Source: Mucilaginibacter sp. SG564 (GTDB taxonomy: Bacteria; Bacteroidota; Bacteroidia; Sphingobacteriales; Sphingobacteriaceae). Taken from it: DNA of 64,000 nucleotides. Shown here piece by piece: positions 36,506-45,660 of this stretch. Location of the stretch: the NCBI RefSeq assembly GCF_013149275.1, contig NZ_JABGNA010000010.1:124001-188000 (forward strand), in the 5' to 3' direction. The first letter of the stretch is position 1, and each line of letters opens with the position of its first letter. The notes beneath the pieces were generated by a model. It was not told where the DNA came from and ran no database searches. It saw only the letters and a list, made by a program, of their open reading frames with translations. Position numbers and translations under genes: made by a program.

Positions 36506-38914
36506 CTATTTTATTTTTAATTTGATCAGGGTTTCGGGCATCCCATCGGCTTTTGCCGAAACCATAACTTCTTCTTTTGTTTCCCTTGCCTGTATAACCG
36601 CCAATGCCAAGCCATTAAAAGCATATCGGTAATTAACCTTAAAAGAGTCGTGACTTAACGGATCGCCATTATCAACGCCGGCAATAAAGGCATCCCCGAT
36701 AATCTTGAAGGTTATTTTATTTTTAGCAAAAGGAACAAGGTTACCATCTTTATCCAACACTTTTGCCGTGATGAATGCAAGGTCTGCGCCCCCAGCTTTA
36801 AGCATACTTTTATCTGCCGAAAGCTCAATTACAGCTGCTGCGCCGGCGGTTTTAACTTCGGTTGATAAAACTTCGACGCCATTTTTACGGGATACCGCTT
36901 TCAACGTACCTGGCTCATATTTTACGCGCCACATGACGTGCAGATCATCGCCCTGCTTTCTTTTGATTCCTAATGATTTTCCATTCAAATAAAGCTCTAC
37001 CTCATCGGCATTATTGTAATAGGCCCAAACATCTATAGTTTTTCCCGGTTTCCAGTTCCAATGCGGTAAAAGATGTAAAACCGGCTTATTTGTCCACTCG
37101 CTTTGGTACATGTAATAAACATCTTTAGGAAAACCTGCGAGGTCGACAATGCCGAAATACGAGCTGCGTGCAGGCCATGTGTATGGCGTAGGCTCACCCA
37201 GGTAATCAAATCCCGTCCAAAGGAACATACCCGACAGGAAATCATATTTTTTGATAATCTTCCAGGTTTCTTCGTGGGTTGATCCCCATGGCGCGGAAAC
37301 GTTATCGTAAGCCGAAACCGTAAAATCTGCATTCATGGGCTGTTTGTCCTCGTCAGACCAGCGACGAATGCTATCGCTCGGCATATCATAAATGCCCCTC
37401 GTTTCCAACGCTGATGTTGTTTCTGTACCGATGAATTTTTTATCGGGATAACGCTCATGAAAACCGACCAGGTCGTTATGATGATAGTTATACCCTACCA
37501 GATCGATAGCTCCCGATTTAATGATCTGATTTTTAGTATCAGGATGATTGTTGGCCGCGGTAACCGGCCGGGTACTATCCAGCTTATGAACTATCCCGGC
37601 CAAATCTTTAGCTATACGGAAACCGCTGCTATCACTTTGCTCAGGTATTTCGTTACCGATACTCCATATCATTACCGATGGATGGTTACGGTCTCTCAAT
37701 ACCTGGTCTTCCAGATCGCGTGCATGCCACTCTTTAAAAAATAGGTGATAATCATATTTTTCCTTAGCCTTTTCCCAGCAATCAAAGGCCTCATCCATCA
37801 CTATAAAACCCATCGAATCTGCTAGGTCAAGCAGATCGGGCGACGGTGGATTGTGGGATGTGCGGATAGCATTACAACCCATTTCTTTTAATATTTTCAA
37901 TTGCCGTGCAAGCGCATGTACATTTATGGCCGCGCCAAGGCAACCCAAATCATGATGCAAACACACGCCTTTTATTTTTACGTTTTTTCCGTTTAGGATA
38001 AAGCCCTTATCGGTATCAAAATAAAAATCCCGGATCCCTACTGTAGTTGTGTAGGTATCCAAAACAGCATTGCCCGACACAATTTTAGAAACCACTTTGT
38101 AAAGCGCAGGATTATCTGCCGACCATAGCCTCGGTTTTAATACTGCCAGTTCCTGTTTAGTTATGGTTAGTGTATCGTTGATTGATAACAGATTAACAAC
38201 CCGATCGCCAATTGCCTTACCAGCCATATCACATAGGCCGGTTATAAGCTTATACTCACCCTTTTTGCCGCCGTTGTTACGGATGGTAGTTTGCACAGAG
38301 ATATTTGCGTTGGCTTCACTAACATTGCTGGTAGTAACAAAAGTCCCCCATTGATCTACCGCTATTTTGTTAACAGTAACTAAGCGCACATGCCGGTAAA
38401 TACCCGATCCGGAGTACCAACGTGAATTGGGCTGCATGGAGTTATCAATCTTGACAGCAATGATATTTTTTTGTCGTCCGTATTTTAAATAAGGCGTTAA
38501 CTCGTATCTGAACGAGATATAACCATTAGGCCTGAAGCCGAGGTGATGACCGTTTATCCATACATTACTTTTTTGATAAACACCATCAAATTCTATATAG
38601 GTCAACTTACCCTTACTTCTATCGGGAGCTATAAAGGTTTTCCGATACCAGCCGATACCGCCGGGTAAAGCACCGCCTTCGGGCTTAGCCGGGTTATCCT
38701 TCCTGAATCTGCCTTCGATGCTCCAATCATGCGGCAGATCGAGTTTGCGCCATTTGGTATCATCAAGACCTACACCCTGTGCTTGATTCACATCACCTAA
38801 ATTAAACGACCAGTTTTTATCAAAATTTATAACCTGCCTTCCAGGTTGGTTTTGCGCACAAACAAAAGCGGCAGGCAGCAGTAAAATACAAAGGAGGAGA
38901 TATTTATATTTCAT
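36506..38914 (-). CDS. GH2 beta-galactosidase-like enzyme with C-terminal DUF4982/Ig domains
   Basis: An 802-residue secreted GH2 protein (signal ending near VCAQ). It has a jelly-roll domain with the family segment LPHDWSIEG and NVWINGHHLG, an Ig domain (about 200-300), a TIM barrel (about 305-600) with acid/base Glu422 in IWSIGNEIPE and nucleophile Glu498 in FIGTETTSA, then a DUF4982 domain (about 610-690) and an invasin/Big-like domain to the C-terminus. This arrangement is typical of Bacteroidota exo-acting beta-galactosidases, though beta-glucuronidase or other activities occur in GH2. It is unlike the GH2 at 7005-9785 in length and C-terminal architecture. Its neighbours are the HGSNAT-like gene (57 bases upstream) and GH43. 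Confidence 0.87.
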   Translation of the reverse strand: MKYKYLLLCILLLPAAFVCAQNQPGRQVINFDKNWSFNLGDVNQAQGVGLDDTKWRKLDLPHDWSIEGRFRKDNPAKPEGGALPGGIGWYRKTFIAPDRSKGKLTYIEFDGVYQKSNVWINGHHLGFRPNGYISFRYELTPYLKYGRQKNIIAVKIDNSMQPNSRWYSGSGIYRHVRLVTVNKIAVDQWGTFVTTSNVSEANANISVQTTIRNNGGKKGEYKLITGLCDMAGKAIGDRVVNLLSINDTLTITKQELAVLKPRLWSADNPALYKVVSKIVSGNAVLDTYTTTVGIRDFYFDTDKGFILNGKNVKIKGVCLHHDLGCLGAAINVHALARQLKILKEMGCNAIRTSHNPPSPDLLDLADSMGFIVMDEAFDCWEKAKEKYDYHLFFKEWHARDLEDQVLRDRNHPSVMIWSIGNEIPEQSDSSGFRIAKDLAGIVHKLDSTRPVTAANNHPDTKNQIIKSGAIDLVGYNYHHNDLVGFHERYPDKKFIGTETTSALETRGIYDMPSDSIRRWSDEDKQPMNADFTVSAYDNVSAPWGSTHEETWKIIKKYDFLSGMFLWTGFDYLGEPTPYTWPARSSYFGIVDLAGFPKDVYYMYQSEWTNKPVLHLLPHWNWKPGKTIDVWAYYNNADEVELYLNGKSLGIKRKQGDDLHVMWRVKYEPGTLKAVSRKNGVEVLSTEVKTAGAAAVIELSADKSMLKAGGADLAFITAKVLDKDGNLVPFAKNKITFKIIGDAFIAGVDNGDPLSHDSFKVNYRYAFNGLALAVIQARETKEEVMVSAKADGMPETLIKLKIK

Positions 38915-38971
38915 GTTATTTATAATAGTATTAATGAAATGACCAACGGATAAACCCCACCTGCTGTTAGG

Positions 38972-40153
38972 TTAGATTTTCAGGAAGATCTTGTTCCGGT
39001 ACAAAATATAAAGCAAGGTTAGCTGTATAAAAACCACAGATATAGCCGACCATACCGGTTGCCAGTTTTGAGACAGGTGACTGATAATCCCTCCAAAAAA
39101 ATAATTGGCCGTATGCTGAAAATCTACCATCCCCTCTGATGCGAGGTAAATGACTATTGAATTCACACCGATAAATACAAAAGGAAAAGCCCATTTTCGC
39201 CAACCGGCAACATCAATAATGAGATAAAATACGGACAGAAAAACACAGCTCCAGCCGCCAACAAACAGCACAAACGAACTGCTCCACAAGCGTTTGTTGA
39301 TTGGAAAGCCCACATTCCATAACAAACCTAAGCCTATCAATACAACACCAGCAGCAAATACCCCCATTCCCTTTTTCCACATCGGCCATTTCGCGTTATC
39401 GTACTTCAAAAACTGCCCTGTAAATATGCCCAACATGGCCGTGCCTATAGCAGGTATGGTAGATAGCACCCCCTCAGGGTCATGCACTTTATCATGCAGA
39501 CGACCGGGAAGCAATAAGCGATCGATATAAGATTCCAGGCTGCCATTCATGGTTAAAACACCCGCGCCGTAACCAGGTACAGGGATCCACTCCATGGCAG
39601 CCCAATACCCCAACAACAAAAAGGCAAACCATACAATCTGCCCACGAGTGCCAAAATGGAGATAGATGATGCCGGCAAAAAACCAGGCCAAACCAATGCG
39701 GCCCAGCACGCTGGCAAAGCGGGTATTTTCATATCCGTTAAACTTAAACAGCCCGTTCACCACCATGCCTAAAAAAAGCAGGATGAGTGCCCGCCTAATC
39801 ATGGATACATAAACTTCCTTTTTGGCAGCGGTTGGTAAAAGATATGGTTGAGCAACACCGTGTTTTCCGGCTTTACTCCCCATGGAATATGGCATGGACA
39901 CCCCGGCAATAAACAAAAACAGCGGGAAGATCATATCATAAAAAGTGATGCCGTTCCATACCGTATGGTGCAACTGGCCCGACATCCACACAAAAACCGG
40001 CCAGCCTGTGGCTTTGGCAACAGCGTGTATAACACGTTCCCCACTCATGATCCAAAACATATCAAAGCCGCGGAGGGCATCTAACGATAATAGCCGGGCT
40101 GGCTTTGAAACAGTTTTTTCAGGATTAGCTATTGGTGTACTTAAATTGCTCAT
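38972..40153 (-). CDS. HGSNAT/NagX-like membrane sugar N-acetyltransferase (DUF5009 type)
   Basis: A 393-residue inner-membrane protein with about 10-11 hydrophobic helices. The N-terminus has LLSLDALRGFDMFWIM and then HTVWNGITFYDMIFPLFLFI. The latter follows the pattern H-x-x-W-N-G-x-T-x-x-D-x-x-F-P-x-F-x-F-I, which I recall as the catalytic-histidine segment of human heparan-alpha-glucosaminide N-acetyltransferase; here the histidine is His63. HGSNAT moves an acetyl group from cytoplasmic acetyl-CoA across the membrane to a terminal glucosamine. The upstream partner gene is GH89, which removes alpha-GlcNAc. I chose ATG 40153; a GTG at 40159 would overlap the GH89 stop. Activity is inferred; many bacterial members are uncharacterised. 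Confidence 0.8.
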   Translation of the reverse strand: MSNLSTPIANPEKTVSKPARLLSLDALRGFDMFWIMSGERVIHAVAKATGWPVFVWMSGQLHHTVWNGITFYDMIFPLFLFIAGVSMPYSMGSKAGKHGVAQPYLLPTAAKKEVYVSMIRRALILLFLGMVVNGLFKFNGYENTRFASVLGRIGLAWFFAGIIYLHFGTRGQIVWFAFLLLGYWAAMEWIPVPGYGAGVLTMNGSLESYIDRLLLPGRLHDKVHDPEGVLSTIPAIGTAMLGIFTGQFLKYDNAKWPMWKKGMGVFAAGVVLIGLGLLWNVGFPINKRLWSSSFVLFVGGWSCVFLSVFYLIIDVAGWRKWAFPFVFIGVNSIVIYLASEGMVDFQHTANYFFGGIISHLSQNWQPVWSAISVVFIQLTLLYILYRNKIFLKI

Positions 40154-40158
40154 ATCCA

Positions 40159-42372
40159 CTATTTAAGATCGTTACTCATATTTGCCCGGTACTTTTCATA
40201 TAGTTGCTGCACTATCAGCGTGCTGCTGCCATTAGGCGCAACAGGATAAGTTTTTGATGAGTTAACCCATTGCCACTCCCAATCACTTATTGATTTATCG
40301 AACAGTTTAAAATCTGGTTCTTTGCCTGTTTCAAGCGAGGCTTGTAGCACCCCGAAAAACTTTTGCCAACGTACCTTGTAAAAATCGTTAAGCAAACCGC
40401 TCCACTGCCTGCACGAGTATTCATGCAACGGGCTATCTGCCCCTCCCCATAATGTGATGAGGTTGCGGGCATTTTTTTCATACAGTGCTTTTTCGGCAGG
40501 GTTAGTACCCCAGGCGCGGGCATCGGCTATCCAGGGGCCAAGCATAAAATCCTTTTGAGTAACAAGCAGCTTGTCTATATCGGCTATTAAGGCTAAGTAT
40601 TCGTTTGTGTATTTTACAAAGGCTTTATCATTTTTATCCTGGTACGCCTTGATCCATTTTAACTGAACCGGTCTGCCGTAGTTGGCCAGCACCTGCCGCG
40701 TAACGTCAACCAAATCATAATTAAAACCGCTGCTTTGTTTGCATAGTGGGATCGCCGCAACTATTTTATCCCAGGCGGGGAGCAGGTCCTTACGGTTATA
40801 ATTAAGATGGGTGCGTGTCCATACAGCGGCCGAATCAAGCGTTGGCCGCCCTGTAATGATAGATTCAGCCCCATCGCGGATATCCTTGCCGTTAAAAACG
40901 GTCGTCCGCAGTATTTGCCATGCATCCACTGCTTCTTTGCTTTTTACACCATAGCGGTTAAATACATATTGAGGCAACCATTCATCAAGGTTAACGGGTT
41001 TGTTTTGCCACGTGTTTTGCGCCATTAATTCATACAACACAGGCGTTTGCTGAATGGCCTCCATAGTTAAGCCAATGCCAATCATCTTACCCGAAGCAGA
41101 ATCTGCAAGGGCCTGCGCAGGTTGAGCAGCCACAGCTTCGATACGACCGAACAAACTATTGTTGCCGCCATAATTATGCAGCATATTCCAGATCCATGGT
41201 TTGCCGTAAAATGCTTCGGTACGTTTCCAAATCGGCTCGTAATCGGTGTTCAAGTCAAGTACTATCATATGATCATTAGGCACGGCATTTAATAGCGCTT
41301 TGATCTGCTCATTTTTCCAGAACTTCCGATCGCTAAAAAATAGCCATCCCTGCATCACCCAAACTGCCTTTGGATCGGCACCTTTCATACCATCATAAAC
41401 CCGCGCACTTAATTCCGACAGGAATTTAGGATCGTTAGATGGCGGTTCGTTCTCATTAAAAGTATCTGCCGAGTACAGGTGGTCGGTTCCGTAAACCTTG
41501 GTTTGTTCCTCTATAAACTTCTTACCTATCTGCGCAAACAACGGATCTTCCGAATCAAGGATATAAGTATCAGCAAAGCCATTGTTCCAGTTGGTTTGTT
41601 TGAGTTTGGCCTTAGGATAATGTTTTTTAAACGACGCCGGCACATGCCCGGTAAAGGCAGGGAGTACCGGTTTTATCCCCAGTTCGCGCTCGCGCTGCAA
41701 TATTTTAACCTGCAAGTCGCGGTGGCTTGTTATCCAGGTTGTTGGTAGTGGCCCATCCCAGGCATCAACATTACCCATATAAAACCAACCAAAATATGCC
41801 GGGCCTGTAAAAAACTTTTGCATATCATGGTTGCTGAAACCCATCGATTTATAAACCTTGTCCCAAACATATTCCTGTCCGGTAATAGCCAGCGGCATAT
41901 TAATGCCATGAAGCGCCATCCAGTCAATCTCCTTTTCCCAGCGTTTCCAGTCCCACCAGCTCATGCTGTAACTGTACGTACAATAGTTGAGGTAATACCG
42001 GTATTTGTAAGGGGTCGCTTTATGCACCTTGGCCGCAGGCATAGGCAAATTAGCGGGTAACTTCAGGTTTGAGCCGTTCCAGGTAATTTGGCAATGCGTA
42101 TATTCGGCAAGGTAATGATACAGGGCCGACGCAATGGCCACGCCATTGTTACCCCTTAAAATGATCTTCCCTTTTGCGCCTTCTACTTCAAAAGCATCTT
42201 TAGCTTCAGTTACAGGAAGCGGCTGAACGATAAATTTTTGAGCGGCAGCGGGCACAATCCTTTTAATTAAAGCGTACGATGACTGTACATTTAACTGCGC
42301 TACGGTTTTGTTTGCCATACAGCACATGCTGCACAGCAGTATATAAATAAAAACTTTGGGTTTGCAGTTCAT
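40159..42372 (-). CDS. GH89 alpha-N-acetylglucosaminidase (NAGLU family)
   Basis: A 737-residue secreted enzyme (signal ending near VAQL). An N-terminal carbohydrate-processing domain (about 25-110; GNNGVAIASALYHYLAEY) precedes a barrel with family blocks YRYYLNYCTYSYSMSWWDWKRWEKEIDWMALHGIN (residues about 125-160), the acid/base Glu in DTFNENEPPS and the nucleophile Glu in IGLTMEAIQQTPVLYEL, followed by an all-helical C-terminal domain. GH89 releases terminal alpha-GlcNAc, as in heparan-type chains or alpha-GlcNAc-capped mucin glycans. Its start is 20 bases after the GH28-like gene and it runs directly into the HGSNAT-like gene, so the two are surely co-translated. Confidence 0.92.
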   Translation of the reverse strand: MNCKPKVFIYILLCSMCCMANKTVAQLNVQSSYALIKRIVPAAAQKFIVQPLPVTEAKDAFEVEGAKGKIILRGNNGVAIASALYHYLAEYTHCQITWNGSNLKLPANLPMPAAKVHKATPYKYRYYLNYCTYSYSMSWWDWKRWEKEIDWMALHGINMPLAITGQEYVWDKVYKSMGFSNHDMQKFFTGPAYFGWFYMGNVDAWDGPLPTTWITSHRDLQVKILQRERELGIKPVLPAFTGHVPASFKKHYPKAKLKQTNWNNGFADTYILDSEDPLFAQIGKKFIEEQTKVYGTDHLYSADTFNENEPPSNDPKFLSELSARVYDGMKGADPKAVWVMQGWLFFSDRKFWKNEQIKALLNAVPNDHMIVLDLNTDYEPIWKRTEAFYGKPWIWNMLHNYGGNNSLFGRIEAVAAQPAQALADSASGKMIGIGLTMEAIQQTPVLYELMAQNTWQNKPVNLDEWLPQYVFNRYGVKSKEAVDAWQILRTTVFNGKDIRDGAESIITGRPTLDSAAVWTRTHLNYNRKDLLPAWDKIVAAIPLCKQSSGFNYDLVDVTRQVLANYGRPVQLKWIKAYQDKNDKAFVKYTNEYLALIADIDKLLVTQKDFMLGPWIADARAWGTNPAEKALYEKNARNLITLWGGADSPLHEYSCRQWSGLLNDFYKVRWQKFFGVLQASLETGKEPDFKLFDKSISDWEWQWVNSSKTYPVAPNGSSTLIVQQLYEKYRANMSNDLK

Positions 42373-42391
42373 TTACTTTGATGTTTTAATA

Positions 42392-43939
42392 TCATTGGGT
42401 TTTTATTACGTGGTCCCGTTTATCGGCAGGCTGTATATCCAACAGCTTATTTACCTTCACGTTGTTCAATAACAGTAAGGGTAAAGTTTTAAAACCGGAA
42501 ACATTTATCTTTTCGGCAATAAGCCCGTTCACGTCATCAAAAACAAATGGTGTACGGAAATCATACCCGGTGTAATTGACGTGTATGTTTTTCAAATTGA
42601 TACCTTCGGCATGCCTTGCGTAAAAAGCGGATACAGGCAATTCGCCAAACATCGAAAACTCGGGGTAGGCAGATATTTGTTCAGGCACTTTGGATAACGA
42701 ATCAATATTAAACCATGCTACCTTCTTTTTAGCTACGGCAGCATAGCTGATATCAATGCCCTCCAGCGTAACATTGCTCACCGGCGAACCGGGAATACCA
42801 GCAACCGACATCGGAAAAACATTATGCGCAAATTGTTCGGGTGGCCCTTCCATATGGTAACCAGCATCCGGCTTTCCGGCTGGTATCCCGGCTTTAACAT
42901 CGGCAATATAAATCCCACTAACCGAACCTGCCGCTCTTAACTTTTGACGTTTACCTAATCGTATAAAAATGGCGTTGCCGGTATTTTTCGCTACTACATG
43001 TCTTATATCAATATCTTCAATCACACCTCCGTCAACCGATTCGATAGCCACTGCCGAACGGAAAGTATCATACACCTCAATATTACGAACCGTTATTTTT
43101 TTAAACCCACCGAAGGATGCTGTACCCATTTTAAATGCACTCGCACTTGAGCGGATCCTGCAATCGGTAATAACAATGTCTTCGCAAAAACTTTTAGGAT
43201 CGGATGATTTTAAACAGATACCATCATCAGCAACATTAAAAAAACTGTTGGTAAGCTTTACCTTTTTGCAATCTACCAGATCGATCCCGTCATTGTTTAA
43301 AAACGTGTTGCTGATAACCTTTATATTATTGATCAACATATTGGTACAAGCCCGGTATTCCTGTATCCAGCACAAACCATTTTTGATGGTCACATCACTA
43401 ATCTTCACATTATCGCATTGTTTAAAAAATATCAACTTCGGTCGGTTATCTTCTTCTGGCCGCAATTGGTGCCACTCGTTATAAGTTTTCCATTCTTTGT
43501 CTTTAAGCTTACCGTTTCTGAGCATCCGGTATATATCTTTCAATAAAGCTTCGCCTCTGCCATTTATAATGCCTGTGCCGGTGATCGCTATATTTTTACA
43601 GCCACTTGCTACTATTAAAGGCGATGCTTTTCCCGGGCCATAGGCTATACGTTTAACAGTTGCCAATAGCTGTGCGTTTGGGGCTAAACGCAATTCGACA
43701 TTTGATTTCAGATCGATAACACCTGTTACAAATTTGCCTTGCGGCACCAGCACTATGCCTCCACCCGAAGCTGTACAATTATCAATAGCTTTTTGAATAA
43801 CATGCGTATTATCGGTTTTACCATTACCCACCGCACCCAAAGTGGCAATATTGAAAACCTTTTGCCCGGCTTTAACCTGATGGATGAAAACTGTAACACA
43901 GGAGAACAGAATGATAACAAATGCAGATCTGAGTTTCAT
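42392..43939 (-). CDS. GH28-like right-handed beta-helix glycosidase
   Basis: About 515 residues from ATG 43939, which opens a clean signal peptide (MKLRSAFVIILFSCVTVFIH). A frame start 34 codons upstream would overlap the SusD stop and is less likely. The N-terminus FNIATLGAVGNGKTDNTHVIQKAID is the usual pectin-lyase-fold entry. The beta-helix contains NNDGIDLVDC and VADDGICLKS, which match two GH28 acidic motifs (NTDG-x-D and DD). The GHG and RIK motifs of classical polygalacturonases are not seen; at that place the protein reads SASAFKMGT and SAVAIES. It may therefore be a divergent GH28 or another beta-helix hydrolase. Substrate unknown; it is in the ECF-sigma-controlled locus after SusD. 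Confidence 0.75.
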   Translation of the reverse strand: MKLRSAFVIILFSCVTVFIHQVKAGQKVFNIATLGAVGNGKTDNTHVIQKAIDNCTASGGGIVLVPQGKFVTGVIDLKSNVELRLAPNAQLLATVKRIAYGPGKASPLIVASGCKNIAITGTGIINGRGEALLKDIYRMLRNGKLKDKEWKTYNEWHQLRPEEDNRPKLIFFKQCDNVKISDVTIKNGLCWIQEYRACTNMLINNIKVISNTFLNNDGIDLVDCKKVKLTNSFFNVADDGICLKSSDPKSFCEDIVITDCRIRSSASAFKMGTASFGGFKKITVRNIEVYDTFRSAVAIESVDGGVIEDIDIRHVVAKNTGNAIFIRLGKRQKLRAAGSVSGIYIADVKAGIPAGKPDAGYHMEGPPEQFAHNVFPMSVAGIPGSPVSNVTLEGIDISYAAVAKKKVAWFNIDSLSKVPEQISAYPEFSMFGELPVSAFYARHAEGINLKNIHVNYTGYDFRTPFVFDDVNGLIAEKINVSGFKTLPLLLLNNVKVNKLLDIQPADKRDHVIKTQ

Positions 43940-44018
43940 ATGAAGATATATATTGTTACTAAGCGAATGAATCAGGCGACGGAGAATACCCCGTCGCCGG
44001 TTTAGTCCAATTGAACAA

Positions 44019-45635
44019 TTAGTACCCAGGGTTTTGAACAAGCGCTTTATTTAGCTGCATCGCCGATGTCGGGATCGGAAAAATACGGTGTGCGGGGTTA
44101 GCATCTGTTTTAAAACCCCAAGAACTTTCGTATTTGCCAAACCTGATCATATCGTTTCTGTGCCATGATTCCCAGGCAAATTCCCTGCAACGCTCTGCAT
44201 AAAGGTCATCAAGCGTAACGGTGCTCCATGCAGCCGATGTAGTCCGCTCGGCACGTAGGGTGTTAACCAATGTAAGCGCTGTTTGCCCGAGGGTAGTTGC
44301 CCCTCCCCTCAAAATAGCTTCAGCTTTCATCAGCAAAATATCTGAATAACGGAATATTGGAATATCGTTTTTCATGTTCCTGTTCAACGAAGTAGAATCC
44401 GGGTAAAATTTAATGTTACGATAGCCCATGTTCCAGCCTATTTCATCGTTACCCACGTCAAACGTGCCAACATCTTGCCTTAAAACAATGTTAGGTGTTA
44501 ATTCAACCTGGTATGTTAAAGCGCCGTTAGGGTCGCTTCCAGTATAAAACTGGTTATAGCTTTGATTTGTTGTAGTATAAGTTACCGGCGTTATGCCATC
44601 AAACTGGTATTGCTTGCCGGTTAGCCATTGTTTGTTCCTGATATCGTTAGGATCATTAAAATTGGCATAATAAGTTGGCAGCGTGCTTATAGCTCCGTCT
44701 GGTGTGAAATTTACTTTGTACTTATTTACCAATCTCCTTGGCAAATCGTACCGCTGATGAAGGTTCTGGCTTCTGAAAGGCAGTGTATTTGCTGCAGCAG
44801 GATCAAACGGTATAGCAAAAATAAACTCGGCAGTTTGTGGCCCGTTATCCGGGTAAAACATTTTGAGGTAGGTACCTCTTGCCTCAAGATGAAAAGCGCC
44901 GGAATTGATCACATTATCGCAAGCGGCTATACAATCGTCATAACGCTTGGTGCCTGTGTAATATTCGGCATTGAGGTACATTTTTGCAAGCAACGCATAA
45001 GCCATGTATTTGGTTGGCTTGCCATAGGTGGTTTGCCCTGTAGTGCTGCTTAGCGAAGGCAAAGCGGCTTTGATTTCCGATTCGATAAAGTTAAAAACCT
45101 CGGAACGGGTTTTGTTAGGATGTGCTGCATAATCGCCGGCTACGGTAACAATTGGCACATTGCCAAAACTGTCCATCTGATAAAAATAAGCAAGGGCCCT
45201 AACCATCCGTATTTGTGCCAGGTCCTGCTGTTTGGCTGTTCCTTCCGGCTCAGCGGCCTGAAGTGTTGCCAGTGTTTGGTTGGCCAGACCAATAATAGTG
45301 GACGTCCAATACCACTCCCCGCTAACACCGGGATGGTCCTTTGTCCAGGTATGGTAATGCAGCTGCTGAAATTCACCACCATTATACCAGTTACCACCGT
45401 AAGCCGGGAAGATCACCTCATCGGTACTTGCCGATTGCATGAAAAAGTGCTCGACTGAGATATTGCCCCGCAAAGCCACGTAAACAGGACCCGCCGCTTG
45501 CGCGTATTGATCTGTATTTTGAGGAAAAACATCCGGGGTTAATTCTGTTTTCACCGGTACCGATACTTTTTGGCACGATGCAAAACATAGCGTAAGTATA
45601 GCGCAAAAGCCAATGCTTTTTAATATTCTGTTCAT
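44019..45635 (-). CDS. SusD/RagB-family outer-membrane lipoprotein (second locus)
   Basis: A 538-residue SusD-like protein with lipobox FASC (Cys near residue 20) following a hydrophobic signal. Family features include the helical segment IRMVRALAYFYQMDSFGNVPIV, the KYMAYALLAKMYLNAEYY repeat, and the C-terminal segment DLYAERCREFAWESWHRNDMIRFGKYE with a final VQNPGY. It is the surface-exposed lid and binding partner of the SusC at 45661-49026, from which it is separated by 25 bases. It is only distantly similar to the SusD at 16683, so it presumably binds another glycan. Confidence 0.93.
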   Translation of the reverse strand: MNRILKSIGFCAILTLCFASCQKVSVPVKTELTPDVFPQNTDQYAQAAGPVYVALRGNISVEHFFMQSASTDEVIFPAYGGNWYNGGEFQQLHYHTWTKDHPGVSGEWYWTSTIIGLANQTLATLQAAEPEGTAKQQDLAQIRMVRALAYFYQMDSFGNVPIVTVAGDYAAHPNKTRSEVFNFIESEIKAALPSLSSTTGQTTYGKPTKYMAYALLAKMYLNAEYYTGTKRYDDCIAACDNVINSGAFHLEARGTYLKMFYPDNGPQTAEFIFAIPFDPAAANTLPFRSQNLHQRYDLPRRLVNKYKVNFTPDGAISTLPTYYANFNDPNDIRNKQWLTGKQYQFDGITPVTYTTTNQSYNQFYTGSDPNGALTYQVELTPNIVLRQDVGTFDVGNDEIGWNMGYRNIKFYPDSTSLNRNMKNDIPIFRYSDILLMKAEAILRGGATTLGQTALTLVNTLRAERTTSAAWSTVTLDDLYAERCREFAWESWHRNDMIRFGKYESSWGFKTDANPAHRIFPIPTSAMQLNKALVQNPGY

Positions 45636-45660
45636 GATAATTTCTTTTAACTGGTTAAAC

